DNA of 64,000 nt, taken from Arthrobacter sp. NtRootA1 (GTDB lineage: Bacteria > Actinomycetota > Actinomycetes > Actinomycetales > Micrococcaceae). The stretch's first letter is position 1. Every line of letters begins with the position of its first letter. Location of the stretch: assembly GCF_019976975.1 (NCBI RefSeq), contig NZ_AP024630.1, forward strand, positions 4,588,001 to 4,652,000, given 5' to 3'. This document shows, piece by piece, positions 50,502 to 61,400 of the stretch. A program made the translations under genes and the position numbers. A model generated the notes under the pieces. That model had not been told where the DNA came from. It saw only the letters and a list, made by a program, of their open reading frames with translations, and searched no databases.

Positions 50502-50666
50502 GGGAAATCCTCACTGCTAAAAGCTGTTGGTGCTCCGGACCCTTTCAACGTACGCGCGGGAGCGGCGCGGCAATCGAGGTAGAGGTTAACAGAGGGCGAA
50601 GTTTGGGAGCCGTTTTCTGCTGACTAAGATTGAGCAGATAACCTCCTGCCGAAAGTAGCCCGACGC

Positions 50667-53600
50667 ATGCCGTCCCACACAGACGAAACCTGGGAACTGG
50701 CCATTCAGACTCCTGCCATAAACGACCGCTCCTTGGCGGCCGGATTGGCCTATGCCATGGGCAGCCGCGTGAGCGGAATTTCGTTCGATTCGGCCACCGG
50801 CCTCTTGCTTGGCAAGGTCCGCGGCACCGGTCCGCAACCATATTCGACGTCGGCAAAGCTGGTTCGCAAGCCCAGCGGCTGGAGCTGCACAGTAGGTATT
50901 TGCAGCTGCCCTGTTCGCAAGGACTGCAAGCACGTGGCCGCCTTGCTTTTCACCGCTGAAGACCACCCCACCATCCGTGCCCAGCTCCTGTCCCAGGCTC
51001 CCGGGATCCAGACCTCGCGCCTTGGTTCCTCCGAGCAGGGCGGTTCGGCGCGGCCGGCTTGGGAGCAAGCCCTCAACAGGCTCATCGCGAAGCCGGGCAC
51101 TGCGCCGAGCACTGCCGGCATTCCACTCGCCCTGCAGTTCGAGGTTGAGGAACCGGCAGCCCACTTCTCCTACACAGGCCGCCGCGACCCCATGCGCAGT
51201 GTCCGGCAACTCAAGGCACGGCCCGTGATGATGGGCGCCAAGGGCAAGTGGATCCGCGGCGACGTCTCCTGGAACAACCTCAGCTACATCAGTTTCCGCC
51301 GCGAGTTCAATGAGGCACACGTCGAGTGGCTTCAGACTTTCCTCGCTGCCCATGGTTCCAGTAATGGTCGCCAGCAACCGTCGGGCGCCATGTGGTTAAG
51401 CCTGAATGATTTCGCTGCCAAGAACCTCTGGACCCTTCTCGCCGACGCTACAAAAGCCGGCATTCCGCTGATTCACGCCGCTGGTAGCGAGCCCGTCCAC
51501 GTCGAGACCCAACCCGCCGTCGTCGGACTCAGCTTGGCGCGCCTTGAAGCGCAGGGCGCCGAAGACGGAATGAAAACGCCCGACGGCGGCCTGCAGCTTG
51601 CGCCGTCGGTTGCGGTGGGCGGTGAGCAGATTGATGCCGGAACTGTGGGCTTCCTGGGCAAGCCCGCGTACGGGATCTTCTTCACGCATTCCGGCGTCGA
51701 AGCCCTGCCCGGGGTGCCGCAGCAGAACAACCTGATCACGCTCGCCCCGATTGAGGGCGGTATCAGTGACGAACTGCTCGAGTTTGTCACTGAGGGCGAG
51801 ACGCTTCTGATTCCGGCCGAAGATGAGAGCCGCTTCCTGACCTCGTTCTACCCGAAGCTGCGGCAGTCGACGCCCGTCAAGGCAGTGGATGAATCCGTGG
51901 AACTGCCAACTCTGGCGGTCCCGACGCTCTCTCTGCTCGCCAATTACGGCACTGATCACAAGGTGCGCCTGCACTGGGAATGGCACTACAAGTCCGGCAC
52001 GTTGGTCACCGCGCAGCCCTTGTGGCGGCACCCGGATGACCGTGGCTACCGAGATGACGTCGAGGAAGCTCGGATCCTGGATTCGATCGGTCGGCCGTGG
52101 GACGTGGTTCCGGCGTTGGCGGAATCCGCTACCGGCGGCTGGGGCGCTCCGCGGCTCGCGGCCTCGGCTGAGCTTTCCGGTCTGGACACGCTGGCTTTCA
52201 CCGAGGAGATCCTGCCGACACTCAAGGACCTGCCCGACGTCGTCGTAGAGACCTCGGGCGACATCGCTGATTACCGCGAGGCCGCCGAAGCTCCCGTCGT
52301 TTCCATCTCCACGAAGGAAACGGCGAGCGGCGACTGGTTCGATCTCGGCATCGTCATCACCCTCGAAGGCGAGCCCGTCTCGTTCGCCGCCGTGTTCTCC
52401 GCCCTCGCTGCCGGCATGAGCCGCATGCTGTTGCCCAGCGGCGCCTACTTCTCCCTCGACCTGCCTGAGCTGCACCAGCTGCGCGCACTGATCGACGAAG
52501 CCAGGTCCCTGCAGGACAACCCGGATAACAAGGACGGCACCCTGCAGATCAGCCGATTCCAGGCCGGGCTCTGGGATGAGCTCGCGCAACTCGGCATCGT
52601 TGACGAGCAGGCCGCCGCGTGGCGTGAGGCCGTGGGCGGATTGCTCGACGACGGCGTGACCGGGCTACCGCTGCCGGCGGGCCTTAACGCCGAGCTGCGT
52701 CCGTATCAGCTTGACGGTTTCAACTGGCTCAGCTTCCTGTTCAAGCACAGCCTGGGGGGCGTGCTGGCCGATGACATGGGCCTGGGCAAGACTGTGCAGG
52801 CGATCGCGCTGATCTGTGCGGCCAAGGAGTTGGCTGCGGCTGTGGCACCCGATTCCTCGGCCGGGCTGACACCCCGCGCTCCGTTCCTGGTGGTTGCGCC
52901 CACCAGCGTGGTGAGCAACTGGGCCGCGGAAGCGCAACGCTTCGCTCCAGGGCTTGTGGTGCGGACCGTCGGTGAAACCTTTGCCAAGAACGGGCTGTCA
53001 CCTGTCGACGCGTTGGCGGGTGCCGACGTCGTTATTACCTCCTATGCGCTGTTCCGCATTGATTACGATGCCTACGCATCGTTCCAGTGGGCTGGGCTCA
53101 TGCTGGACGAGGCGCAGTTCGTGAAGAACCACCAATCCAAGGCCTACCAGTGCGCGCGCAAGCTGCCGGCCCGGTTCAAACTGGCCATCACGGGTACTCC
53201 GCTGGAGAACAACCTCATGGAGTTCTGGGCACTGACGTCGATCGTGGCGCCCGGCCTGTTCCCGAGTCCCAAGCGGTTCGCGGAAAACTACCAGAAGCCG
53301 GTGGAGAAGAACGGTGACTCGGCGCAGCTGGCCAAGCTCCGGCGTCGTGTCCGTCCGCTGATGATGCGCCGCACCAAAGAACAGGTCATCAAGGACTTGC
53401 CGCCTAAGCAGGAACAGGTCCTTGAGGTCGTGCTGAACCCGCGGCATCAGAAGGTTTACCAGACGCACCTCCAGCGCGAGCGGCAGAAGATCCTTGGACT
53501 GATCGACGACGTCAACAAAAACCGTTTCACGATCTTCCAGTCCTTGACGTTGCTGCGTCAGCTGAGCCTGGATGCGTCGTTGGTGGATTCGTCGTTGTCA

Positions 53601-54116
53601 GGAGTGCGCTCGTCCAAGCTCGATGTGCTGTTCGAACAGTTGGAGGATTTGATCTCCGAGGGCCACCGGGCCCTGATCTTCAGCCAGTTCACCGGATTCC
53701 TGGGCAAGGTTCGGGAGCGTTTGGATGCCGAGGGCGTGGAGTATTGCTACCTCGATGGCAGCACCCGCAACCGCGGGGATGTGGTGAGCGAGTTCAAGAA
53801 CGGTGCCGCGCCGGTGTTCCTGATTTCGCTGAAAGCCGGTGGCTTCGGGCTCAACCTCACTGAGGCGGATTACGTGTTCTTGCTGGATCCATGGTGGAAC
53901 CCGGCGTCCGAGGCTCAGGCCGTGGACCGGACGCACCGCATTGGGCAGGCCCGCAACGTGATGGTCTACCGGTTGGTTGCGAAGGACACCATCGAAGAGA
54001 AGGTAATGGCGTTGAAGGCCAAGAAGTCGCAGCTGTTCGCGGATGTGATGGAAGGCGATGCCCTCGCTGGCGGCTCGTTGACCGCGGAGGACCTGGCGGC
54101 GCTGTTCGCGGAGTAG
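50667..54116 (+). CDS. SWIM zinc-finger SNF2-family helicase/translocase
   Basis: 1149 aa from ATG 50667. The N-terminus holds a SWIM zinc finger, C79-x-C81-x5-C87-x-H89 (CSCPVRKDCKHVAALL). The SNF2 ATPase follows from about residue 680: ADDMGLGKTVQAIAL (motif I, about 700), LDEAQ (DEAQ box, about 812), ITGTPLENNLMEFW, and the C-terminal LKAGGFGLNLTEADYVF and VDRTHRIGQ. It is a DNA translocase of the HepA/RapA-like SWIM-SNF2 class common in actinobacteria, thought to act on protein-DNA complexes or stalled RNA polymerase. No restriction or BREX/DISARM-type partners are adjacent. Confidence 0.94.
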   Translation: MPSHTDETWELAIQTPAINDRSLAAGLAYAMGSRVSGISFDSATGLLLGKVRGTGPQPYSTSAKLVRKPSGWSCTVGICSCPVRKDCKHVAALLFTAEDHPTIRAQLLSQAPGIQTSRLGSSEQGGSARPAWEQALNRLIAKPGTAPSTAGIPLALQFEVEEPAAHFSYTGRRDPMRSVRQLKARPVMMGAKGKWIRGDVSWNNLSYISFRREFNEAHVEWLQTFLAAHGSSNGRQQPSGAMWLSLNDFAAKNLWTLLADATKAGIPLIHAAGSEPVHVETQPAVVGLSLARLEAQGAEDGMKTPDGGLQLAPSVAVGGEQIDAGTVGFLGKPAYGIFFTHSGVEALPGVPQQNNLITLAPIEGGISDELLEFVTEGETLLIPAEDESRFLTSFYPKLRQSTPVKAVDESVELPTLAVPTLSLLANYGTDHKVRLHWEWHYKSGTLVTAQPLWRHPDDRGYRDDVEEARILDSIGRPWDVVPALAESATGGWGAPRLAASAELSGLDTLAFTEEILPTLKDLPDVVVETSGDIADYREAAEAPVVSISTKETASGDWFDLGIVITLEGEPVSFAAVFSALAAGMSRMLLPSGAYFSLDLPELHQLRALIDEARSLQDNPDNKDGTLQISRFQAGLWDELAQLGIVDEQAAAWREAVGGLLDDGVTGLPLPAGLNAELRPYQLDGFNWLSFLFKHSLGGVLADDMGLGKTVQAIALICAAKELAAAVAPDSSAGLTPRAPFLVVAPTSVVSNWAAEAQRFAPGLVVRTVGETFAKNGLSPVDALAGADVVITSYALFRIDYDAYASFQWAGLMLDEAQFVKNHQSKAYQCARKLPARFKLAITGTPLENNLMEFWALTSIVAPGLFPSPKRFAENYQKPVEKNGDSAQLAKLRRRVRPLMMRRTKEQVIKDLPPKQEQVLEVVLNPRHQKVYQTHLQRERQKILGLIDDVNKNRFTIFQSLTLLRQLSLDASLVDSSLSGVRSSKLDVLFEQLEDLISEGHRALIFSQFTGFLGKVRERLDAEGVEYCYLDGSTRNRGDVVSEFKNGAAPVFLISLKAGGFGLNLTEADYVFLLDPWWNPASEAQAVDRTHRIGQARNVMVYRLVAKDTIEEKVMALKAKKSQLFADVMEGDALAGGSLTAEDLAALFAE

Positions 54117-54187
54117 TCGCTGACTGGCTATAGACTCTCCTTTGGACCAAGAATGTGGTCGCTGGCACATTAATAGGGGGAGCCGCA

Positions 54188-56359
54188 GTGACCACTCTGC
54201 CGTTTTCGACGCATGAACATTTGAGGGCCCGTTCGAAGGGACTCCTACGGACTCTTTCCGCTACGCTGCTTGCCGTGAGCCTGACGGCCGCCGCTCTGTT
54301 CGGAATGGCCTCGCCGGCGCAGGCGGACGTGCGAATCGCAGACATCGTGACAGGCAGCGGGCCGGACACCACCGTAGTGAACCCAGTGACGAACAAAATC
54401 TACGTCTCGCATCTGGGCAGCCCCTACATCTTGGTGGTTGATGGGGCCACCAATGTTGCTACAAACATCCCGCTCCCCGGTCTGGCTACAGGCCTGGCCA
54501 TCAATACTGTCACCAACACGGTCTATGCATCCGTGAACGGAACAATCCTTGCCATCGACGGCGCAAGCAAAGCTGTCGCCGTTGTGTACTCGGGCCCTGG
54601 TGTTGGGAAATTGTTGGTCAACGAGACGACCAACCAGATCTTCGCCCGAGGCGGCGGACCCGACAGTGTTCTCATTTTCGACGCCGCCACTAAGGCAAGC
54701 GCGACAGTGGCGGTGGGAACCTACTCGTCCGACATGGCCCTGAATCCTGTCACTAACAAGGCGTATGTAACGGATGCGGACAGCAACACAGTTTTCGTCG
54801 TCGACGGGACCCGTAAAACGTCGATTCCAGTGGCGGTAGGGGAGCGACCTATTCACGTTGCCGTGAACTCCGCCACCAACAAGATCTATGTGAGCAATGA
54901 GCAAAACAGCCTCAGTAGCGGATACATCGTTAACGTCATTGACGGCGTCACCAACACCATTACTGATATTGGCATTACTGACGCACCTGGTGACCTTGCA
55001 GTAAACAAGAAAACCAACAAGGTCTACATTTCCACGGGTGCCTACTACCTGTCCGAATTGGACGGGGCAACGAACAAGGTCAAGAGATTCCAGTACGGCG
55101 ACTTCCTTGATTCCCCCGTCAGCCTGGTGGTCAACGAAACCACCAACAAGGTCTACGGCGTCATTGAAAACCGCGGCAAGCTGATAGTACTTCGCGCCGG
55201 CACGGGCACCACGGAGATCATCCAAGTCGGCAACTGGCCCAAGGTAGCGGCCGTAAACGAGGCGACGAACAGGACCTACGTCGCAAACCAGAGCGGCGGC
55301 ACACTTTCAGTCATCGACGGCGCTGACGCTCCTCCGGCATTTACGGCAAGCCAGCCTCCGGTAGCGGCAACGGTAGGCTCGGCCTACAAATACACCTTCC
55401 AAGCGAAGGGCTCTCCAGCACCTAAATTCTCTGTCTACGCGGGCACGTTGCCTCCAGGCCTGACCCTGGACAAGCAGACCGGCGTTCTTTCCGGAATCGC
55501 CAACAAGGCCGGAACCTACAAGGTCCAGGTCGCCGCCACCAACGGAGTGAGCCCCTCGGCTTTCACGAAGTGGTTTTCGATTACCGTGAACCCTGCCAAG
55601 AACGACTTCACTTCCGACGGGAAGGCCGACACGCTGGCCCGCGATGCAGCAGGCACCCTGTGGCTTTATCCCGGTGACACCGGCGGGCACTTCCTGCCAC
55701 GAATCCAGGTGGGGTCGGGCTGGAATGTAATGACCTCCTTGGTGGCTCCCGGCGACCTGAACGGCGACGGCAAAGCGGACGTCCTGGCACGCGATACGGC
55801 AGGTGTCCTGTGGCTCTACCCGGGCAACGGCTACGGTGAATGGTTCCCGCGATTGCAAGTAGGCGCCGGGTGGAACGTCATGACCTCAATAGTTGGCCCC
55901 GGCGATTTCAACGGCGACGGCAAACACGACATCCTGGCCAGAGACTCCGCGGGAGTTCTGTGGCTCTACCCCGGCAACGGAACCGGAGGCTGGCTAGCCC
56001 GCACCCCGGTCGGATCAGGCTGGAATGCCATGGACAAGATCGTCGGCCCCGGCGATTTCAATGGTGACGGCAACCATGACGTTATCGCCGCCGACCCCGC
56101 AGGCGCTTTGTGGCTCTACCCCGGCAACGGCAGGGCTGGCTGGCTCCCTCGAGTACAGGTGGGCTCGGGCTGGGACTACATGACCGGCGTCGTAGGTCCG
56201 GGCGACTTCAACAGCAACTTCCCGCCGGACGGCACCGCGGATCTCCTGGCCCGCGACAAGGACGGCATCCTCTGGCACTACCCCGGTGACGGCAGGGGCG
56301 GTTGGTTGCCCCGATTCGCAGTGGGGTGGGGCTGGGGTGTCATGACGGCGGTTCTGTAA
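54188..56359 (+). CDS. Secreted propeller / He_PIG / FG-GAP surface protein
   Basis: 723 aa from GTG 54188, behind TAGGGGGA; a signal peptide (SATLLAVSLTAAALFGMASP) ends near AQA. About residues 45-380 are a YVTN-type propeller rich in the repeat VNxxTNKxYV (NPVTNKIYVSHLG, NSATNKIYVSNE). An Ig-like He_PIG domain (about 385-470, GSAYKYTFQAKGSPAPKF) follows, then five FG-GAP repeats with DxNGDGxxD calcium loops and LWLYPGNG/VGSGWN motifs. The repeat block is nearly shared with 35360-37336. No wall-anchor motif is seen. It may bind polysaccharide or another surface ligand. Confidence 0.87.
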   Translation: MTTLPFSTHEHLRARSKGLLRTLSATLLAVSLTAAALFGMASPAQADVRIADIVTGSGPDTTVVNPVTNKIYVSHLGSPYILVVDGATNVATNIPLPGLATGLAINTVTNTVYASVNGTILAIDGASKAVAVVYSGPGVGKLLVNETTNQIFARGGGPDSVLIFDAATKASATVAVGTYSSDMALNPVTNKAYVTDADSNTVFVVDGTRKTSIPVAVGERPIHVAVNSATNKIYVSNEQNSLSSGYIVNVIDGVTNTITDIGITDAPGDLAVNKKTNKVYISTGAYYLSELDGATNKVKRFQYGDFLDSPVSLVVNETTNKVYGVIENRGKLIVLRAGTGTTEIIQVGNWPKVAAVNEATNRTYVANQSGGTLSVIDGADAPPAFTASQPPVAATVGSAYKYTFQAKGSPAPKFSVYAGTLPPGLTLDKQTGVLSGIANKAGTYKVQVAATNGVSPSAFTKWFSITVNPAKNDFTSDGKADTLARDAAGTLWLYPGDTGGHFLPRIQVGSGWNVMTSLVAPGDLNGDGKADVLARDTAGVLWLYPGNGYGEWFPRLQVGAGWNVMTSIVGPGDFNGDGKHDILARDSAGVLWLYPGNGTGGWLARTPVGSGWNAMDKIVGPGDFNGDGNHDVIAADPAGALWLYPGNGRAGWLPRVQVGSGWDYMTGVVGPGDFNSNFPPDGTADLLARDKDGILWHYPGDGRGGWLPRFAVGWGWGVMTAVL

Positions 56360-56374
56360 TCGAACCACGGGGAT

Positions 56375-57553
56375 CTAGTCGTCCAGGCTTACCCCGCGCA
56401 GCAACAGCATGGTTCCGCCCACGGCCACAGCGGACGCCAGGAACACCCCCGCCGCGCCGAGCCCTACCGCCACGACGCCGATTGCGCTTGGCAGGACCAC
56501 CTGTCCCACCCTGTTGCCGGCGAGCCTCAAAGCCAGAGCACGGCCGCGTTGGCCTTCGGGTGCTTGGGCGGAGAGCCATGACATGGTCAGCGGCTGGCCG
56601 ATTCCCAGGCCCAGGCCCAGGAATGCCATGACGATGAACAGCAGCCACACGGGCATAGGGATGGCGGCGACGGCCAGCGAAGCCGTTGAGACGATGAGGC
56701 TCAGGACGAGCACCCGCATCCGCCCAAGCTTTCTGGAGACGCGTCCGAGGCCGAGCCGGGACACCATCGAAAACATTGCCCGGACAGCCAGCATCAGGCC
56801 TACGGTTGCCGCCGTGATCCCCCGTTCGGCGCCCAGGGCCGGGAGGTAGACCACTGTCAGGTCGACCACAGCCAGCACCGTTGCACTTGTAGCCAACGCC
56901 CTGACGACGCCCGGGGTTTTGAGCAGTGAGACAGCACTGCCCTTACTTCGTTGAGCGCCCTTCGCCACCCGCTTCCGCCTACTGACGCGGGAGGACACAA
57001 CGAACGTCGCGAGGAAAAGAACTAGGCTCATGCCAACGGACAAAATGAAAATTGCCTGCGTGTTGGGGCGTACCGATGCCCCGCCAACCAGCGAAATAGC
57101 CAAAGGACCAAGGGCCTGACCAAGCGAGGCTGCGAACGTCAGGTATCCGAAGGCTGAATCAAGCCGCGTCGATTCCGCATTATTAGCGACCACGGCCTGC
57201 TGACCCACGACGCACGCCAACTGACCCGCGCCGAGCAGCGCTGTGCCGGCGATCAGTGCCGCTACCGACGTCCCCCAGAACAGCAGGAACGCAGAACAAG
57301 CGAGGACGACGGCGGACCCCACCGCCATGAGCCGACGCTCACCCAACCGGTCCACCAAGGAACCGATAGGCAGGGCAAGCAGCAACGGGAAGACCGCATA
57401 ACTGGCAGCGAGGACCCCAAGTGCGAACGCGGGAACGTCGAGTTCGAGTGCCCGATAAGTAGCAGCTGGACGGACGAGGAACGTCACTGCCTGGATAAGG
57501 GCCGAATGCAGCAGGAGAGCCGTGGACGAGCGCCAACCGAGTTCGCCGATCAT
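56375..57553 (-). CDS. MFS transporter, GntR-linked
   Basis: 392 aa from ATG 57553, overlapping the stop of the GntR gene by 4 bp. Twelve membrane segments, with GSLVDRLGERRLMAVGSA as the loop 2-3 motif and LGLGLGIGQPLTMSWL in the second half. The group is unassigned (sugar- or metabolite-export-like). Being second in an operon with a GntR regulator suggests it moves the ligand or product of that regulator. Confidence 0.87.
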   Translation of the reverse strand: MIGELGWRSSTALLLHSALIQAVTFLVRPAATYRALELDVPAFALGVLAASYAVFPLLLALPIGSLVDRLGERRLMAVGSAVVLACSAFLLFWGTSVAALIAGTALLGAGQLACVVGQQAVVANNAESTRLDSAFGYLTFAASLGQALGPLAISLVGGASVRPNTQAIFILSVGMSLVLFLATFVVSSRVSRRKRVAKGAQRSKGSAVSLLKTPGVVRALATSATVLAVVDLTVVYLPALGAERGITAATVGLMLAVRAMFSMVSRLGLGRVSRKLGRMRVLVLSLIVSTASLAVAAIPMPVWLLFIVMAFLGLGLGIGQPLTMSWLSAQAPEGQRGRALALRLAGNRVGQVVLPSAIGVVAVGLGAAGVFLASAVAVGGTMLLLRGVSLDD

Positions 57554-58215
57554 TCGGCTACGAGCCCCTGGCCAGCAATGGCCCGTAGAGTCTCATCCCG
57601 GGCGGCTATGACGTGGTCGAAAGCGATCTTCGCCGCCTTATCAGGCTCCTTGGAAGCTATGGCCTCCACCAGCACTCGATGATCGGCAAGAGCCTCCTCA
57701 CGACGATCGGGCGAGTTGTTGGTGAAATGCCGATAGCGCTCCACCTGGCTCGATATCTGATCGTGGAAGCGCCGGGCCCAGGAGTTGCCGGCGATCCTGG
57801 CAATAGCAGCGTGCAGTGTCACTCCATACTTCATGGCTTCTTCCGCAAACCCGACCATGGCGGCGTTGCGCTCGAGGATCCCGTGAAGTTCCTCGATATC
57901 GGCGGGAGTGGCCCGGGCGCAAGCTTCGCGTGCCATCAATGACTCCAATGCAGCACGCACATCGTAGAGCTCGGAAATCACTTGTTCGTCCAGCGGCGGA
58001 ACCACCACTCCCCCGGTGGCTTGCTGTTCCAGGAGGCTCTCCGAAATCAACCGCCGGATGGCTTCCCGTAGAGGCGTGCGGCTGACTTGCAGCGCAGCGG
58101 CCATAGCGGGTTCGTAGATGCGCTCGCCCGGTTTGAGCTCGAGGCTAAGGATGCGCCGTTTGAGTTCGCTGTAGACCAGGTAGGCCCCGGTGTTCCGCGG
58201 TTGTGTGTCTGCCAT
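57550..58215 (-). CDS. GntR-family (FCD) transcriptional regulator
   Basis: 221 aa from ATG 58215, with AAGGTAGC upstream; the open frame to 58251 crosses an operator-like site. N-terminal winged helix: LVYSELKRRILSLELKPGERIYE and ALQVSRTPLREAIRRL. The C-terminal FCD sensor domain is helical, with metal-binding residues likely in DVRAALESLMA, HAAIARIAGN and DHRVLVEAI. These regulators respond to organic acids or sugar acids. TGTATACA lies just before the start. It shares an operon with an MFS gene and diverges from the GH30 gene. Confidence 0.9.
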   Translation of the reverse strand: MADTQPRNTGAYLVYSELKRRILSLELKPGERIYEPAMAAALQVSRTPLREAIRRLISESLLEQQATGGVVVPPLDEQVISELYDVRAALESLMAREACARATPADIEELHGILERNAAMVGFAEEAMKYGVTLHAAIARIAGNSWARRFHDQISSQVERYRHFTNNSPDRREEALADHRVLVEAIASKEPDKAAKIAFDHVIAARDETLRAIAGQGLVAE

Positions 58216-58242
58216 CGCTACCTTGGCTAGAAAATGTGTACT

Positions 58243-58257
58243 TGTATACATCTATAC
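58243..58257 (-). promoter_or_regulatory. Operator-like dyad before the GntR gene
   Basis: TGTATACA (58243-58250) is self-complementary and is followed by TCTATACA, giving a direct and inverted TATACA pair. AT-rich TnGTnnACA-type sites are usual for GntR/FCD proteins, so autoregulation is likely. Confidence 0.5.
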
Positions 58258-58275
58258 ATTGCACGCGGAGCCAAA

Positions 58276-58340
58276 GCAACGCGGGGTCATTTACGGCCCA
58301 TGTTCTCGGCATTAACCGGCCGGAAGTGACCCCGCGTTGC
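58276..58340. repeat. Long intergenic palindrome (family A, copy 2)
   Basis: GCAACGCGGGGTCA (58276-58289) is inverted as TGACCCCGCGTTGC (58327-58340). It shares its arms and the block TACGGCCCATGTT with 14330-14392, more than 43 kb away. It lies between the GntR and GH30 genes, which diverge, so it cannot be a simple terminator. Confidence 0.9.
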
Positions 58341-58497
58341 AGTCGAGGGCGACCACTTCTGACCAATCGCGACCGAGGCTGTTCGAGTGCCTTGTGACTC
58401 CCCCGGCGCCCTCATAGTCTCGGCTTGCCTGGCGGCGACGGAAGCCGGGCAAAAAGCACCCACCTACAACACCGAAACCCGACGATGAGGTCCTCCT

Positions 58498-61400
58498 ATG
58501 GCGTTTACCCCGCGAAGATTCCGAAAGCCAGTGGCCGTACTGGCCGCAGCTGCCACGGCGGCAGCGAGCCTTGCTCTGGTGCCCGCAACAGCACCGCAAG
58601 CCCACGCAGATGACGCAACCGCCGTCACCATCACTCCGAACCCCGCCAGCCGCGGCGAAGCGTTCGAAGGCTGGGGAACCAGCCTCGTCTGGTTCGCGAA
58701 TGCGACCGCGGGTTACTCTCCCGAGCTGCGTGAGGAGCTGTACCAGAAGGTCTTCAGCGAGGACGGGCTCAACCTCAATATCGCCCGCTACAACGTGGGT
58801 GGTGGGAACGCTTCGGACGTTGCCAACTACCTCAACGACGGCAGCGCCGTAGAGGGATGGTGGAAACCGGTCCCAGAAGCTCAACCCGGCCAGCCGGCGT
58901 CGAACCTTTACAACCCTGACGGAACCGTTGACAAGACGCAGGCCAACAAGCTGGCCTTCCTCAACGCGTGGGACCCGGACGATCCCGCCTCCTACAACCC
59001 CGACGCAGACCAGAACCAGCGTTGGTGGGTGGAGCGGCTCGCCCAAGATCAGCAGATTACCCATTGGGAAGCCTTCAGCAACTCCCCGCCTTGGTTCATG
59101 ACAAAAAGCGGCTACGTCTCCGGCCAGGTCAACACCAACAAGGGTGAGAACCTCCTGCCGGAAGCGGAAGGCAAGTTCGCCGCATACATGAGGCACGCTG
59201 TAGAACTCCTTGAAAAGGGCAGTGGAATCACCGTTGACACCATCGATCCGTTCAACGAACCCAACTCCGGTTACTGGGGCACGGACATCAACGCCACCAC
59301 CGGCAAGCCGCCCACGACGTACACGCAGAAGCAGGAAGGTTCGCTGATCTATCCAGCCGCCCAGGACCGCGTCACCAAGCTTTTGGCTGCCGAACTCACG
59401 AAAGGCAGCACAGGCGCGGTCATCTCCGCGATGGACGAGACTGACCCCACCAAGTTCATGACCAACTGGAACGGCTACAGCCAGGAAGCCAAGGACGCCG
59501 TCTCGCAGCTCAACGTCCATACCTACGGGACCAATGACCGCCGCCGGGTCCGCGACCTGGCCAGCTCCACCGACAAGCCGCTGTGGATGAGCGAGGTAGG
59601 CGGGTTCTGGACCGGCAACCCGGCGCTCGGCGATTCCACCAGCGGTTGGGACCGCTCCAACATCACCAACGGTCTGGGCATCGCGAGCCGCATGGTCAAC
59701 GATCTCCGCGAGCTGGATCCCAACGCCTGGGTCTTCTGGCAGCCGGTGGAGGACACGTATAAGCAGGAGAAGGCCGACAAAGGCTGGGGTTCCATCTACG
59801 TCGATTTCGACTGCAACTACGCTGGCCGTGAGGGCTATTCCAACCGCCGGCTCAATGACGGCGCTACCTTGGATGCAGCCAAGTGCAAGGTGCTGACCAA
59901 CCAGAAGTACAACACCACCCGGAACTTCACTCACTACATCCGACCGGGCGACTTCCTCGTCCCGAACGACAACGCCAAGACCGCAAGCGCCCTCCGTGCG
60001 GACGGCACTGGAGCCACTCTGGTCCACTTCAATGACACCGCGACCCCGGAAAAGGTCACCATCGATCTCAGTCGCTTCGGGTCCATCGCGCCAGACGCCA
60101 AGGTCACCCCCGTGGTCACCACGAAGTCCCCGTTGGACGACATCGAGAAGAACGCCCTTGTGAAAGGCGAGCCTGTCGCCGTCGATACCTCGGCTAAGGC
60201 CGCGACACTCGAGGTGCCTGCAGCGTCCGTGGTGACGTTCGTCGTCGACGGCGTCAGCGGGGTATCGGACGATGCGGCACCTGTGCGCGACGGCCACAGC
60301 TACCACCTCACCGGTGAGGCTAGCGGCAAGTACCTTCAGGGTGGCGCGAACGGTGCGGTGTCAATCGAGGAGCTAGGTGTGGACGCTGCGGGCGTTGCTC
60401 CGCAGATCTGGACTTTCAACGCTGTGAATGCTGACGACGAGTTCGCGAATGACCGCCGATGGGTCCTGACCAACAAGGAGGGACGGGTGCTCACGGGCAG
60501 TGGTGGAGTCATGAATGGCAGCCAATCGGGTGCTGCTTCGCTTGCCTCCCTGTCACTCGAACAGGCTAAGGCGACCCCTTCCGCACAGTGGACTGTGACC
60601 ACGGAGAACGGGAAGCAATGGACCTTGGTGAACGCCGGCGCCGCGATTGCCTTGCAGGTTTCCGGCAACCAGACCGCCGCCGGTACGGGTGTGGCGTTGG
60701 CTTCGTCTTCGGGGACTACGGCTACTGCTTCAGCAAGCCCCCACCAGGCCTGGGCGTTCACGGACATCGCCGATTTGAAGCTCCTCGGTGTTTCCCCGAT
60801 TGACGTGAGCACGCCTGTTGGCGCCCTGCCTGTCCTGCCAGCCACCGTCGTTCCGGTTTACGAGGCAGGTCCGGGCAGGCCGCTGCCTGTTACGTGGACC
60901 TCCGTTGATCCGACTGCCTGGCAGAAGGCAGGGAAAGTGACTTTGTATGGTTTCGGCGTCGATCCCTACGGGCAGGCGTTCGAGGCTGTTTTGACCGTGA
61001 CAGTGGGCACTTACGCCGCGACGGATCCTGTCTCGGCGACTGTGGGTGTTGGATCGTCTGTTGCGGCCGTTCAGGCTGCCGCTCCAACCAGCGTCCCCGG
61101 TCAGATCGCCGACGGTCCAGCGCGGAATCCCCTTGCGGTGACGTGGAACTGGGCCTCGCTTTCTGAGTCCGCACTTCAGTCCGTTGGTGCCGTGAGCGTT
61201 TCGGGCACCGCTGGCGGACTCCCCGCAACACTGACTGTGATTGTGGTGGACCGGGTTCTTTCCGTGAACATCTGCAAGGACGATCCCGGCACATCAGTCA
61301 CCGCCAGCTACACCGAGGGCTCCTACATCGCCAGGAACACCTGCGATACCAACACCTCAACGCGCTGGTCCAACTGGGTGAGTGGTGGCCGCAACGGCGA

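Noticed and set aside
50667-54116. SNF2 helicase as part of a defence system such as DISARM
   Set aside because: No methyltransferase, phospholipase D or DUF1998 partner lies nearby; SWIM-SNF2 proteins are ordinary in actinobacteria.
58312-60306. Long minus-strand open frame of 664 residues
   Set aside because: It mirrors the codon structure of the GH30 gene on the plus strand; the translation is low-complexity and has no domain features, while the GH30 frame has both catalytic Glu residues.
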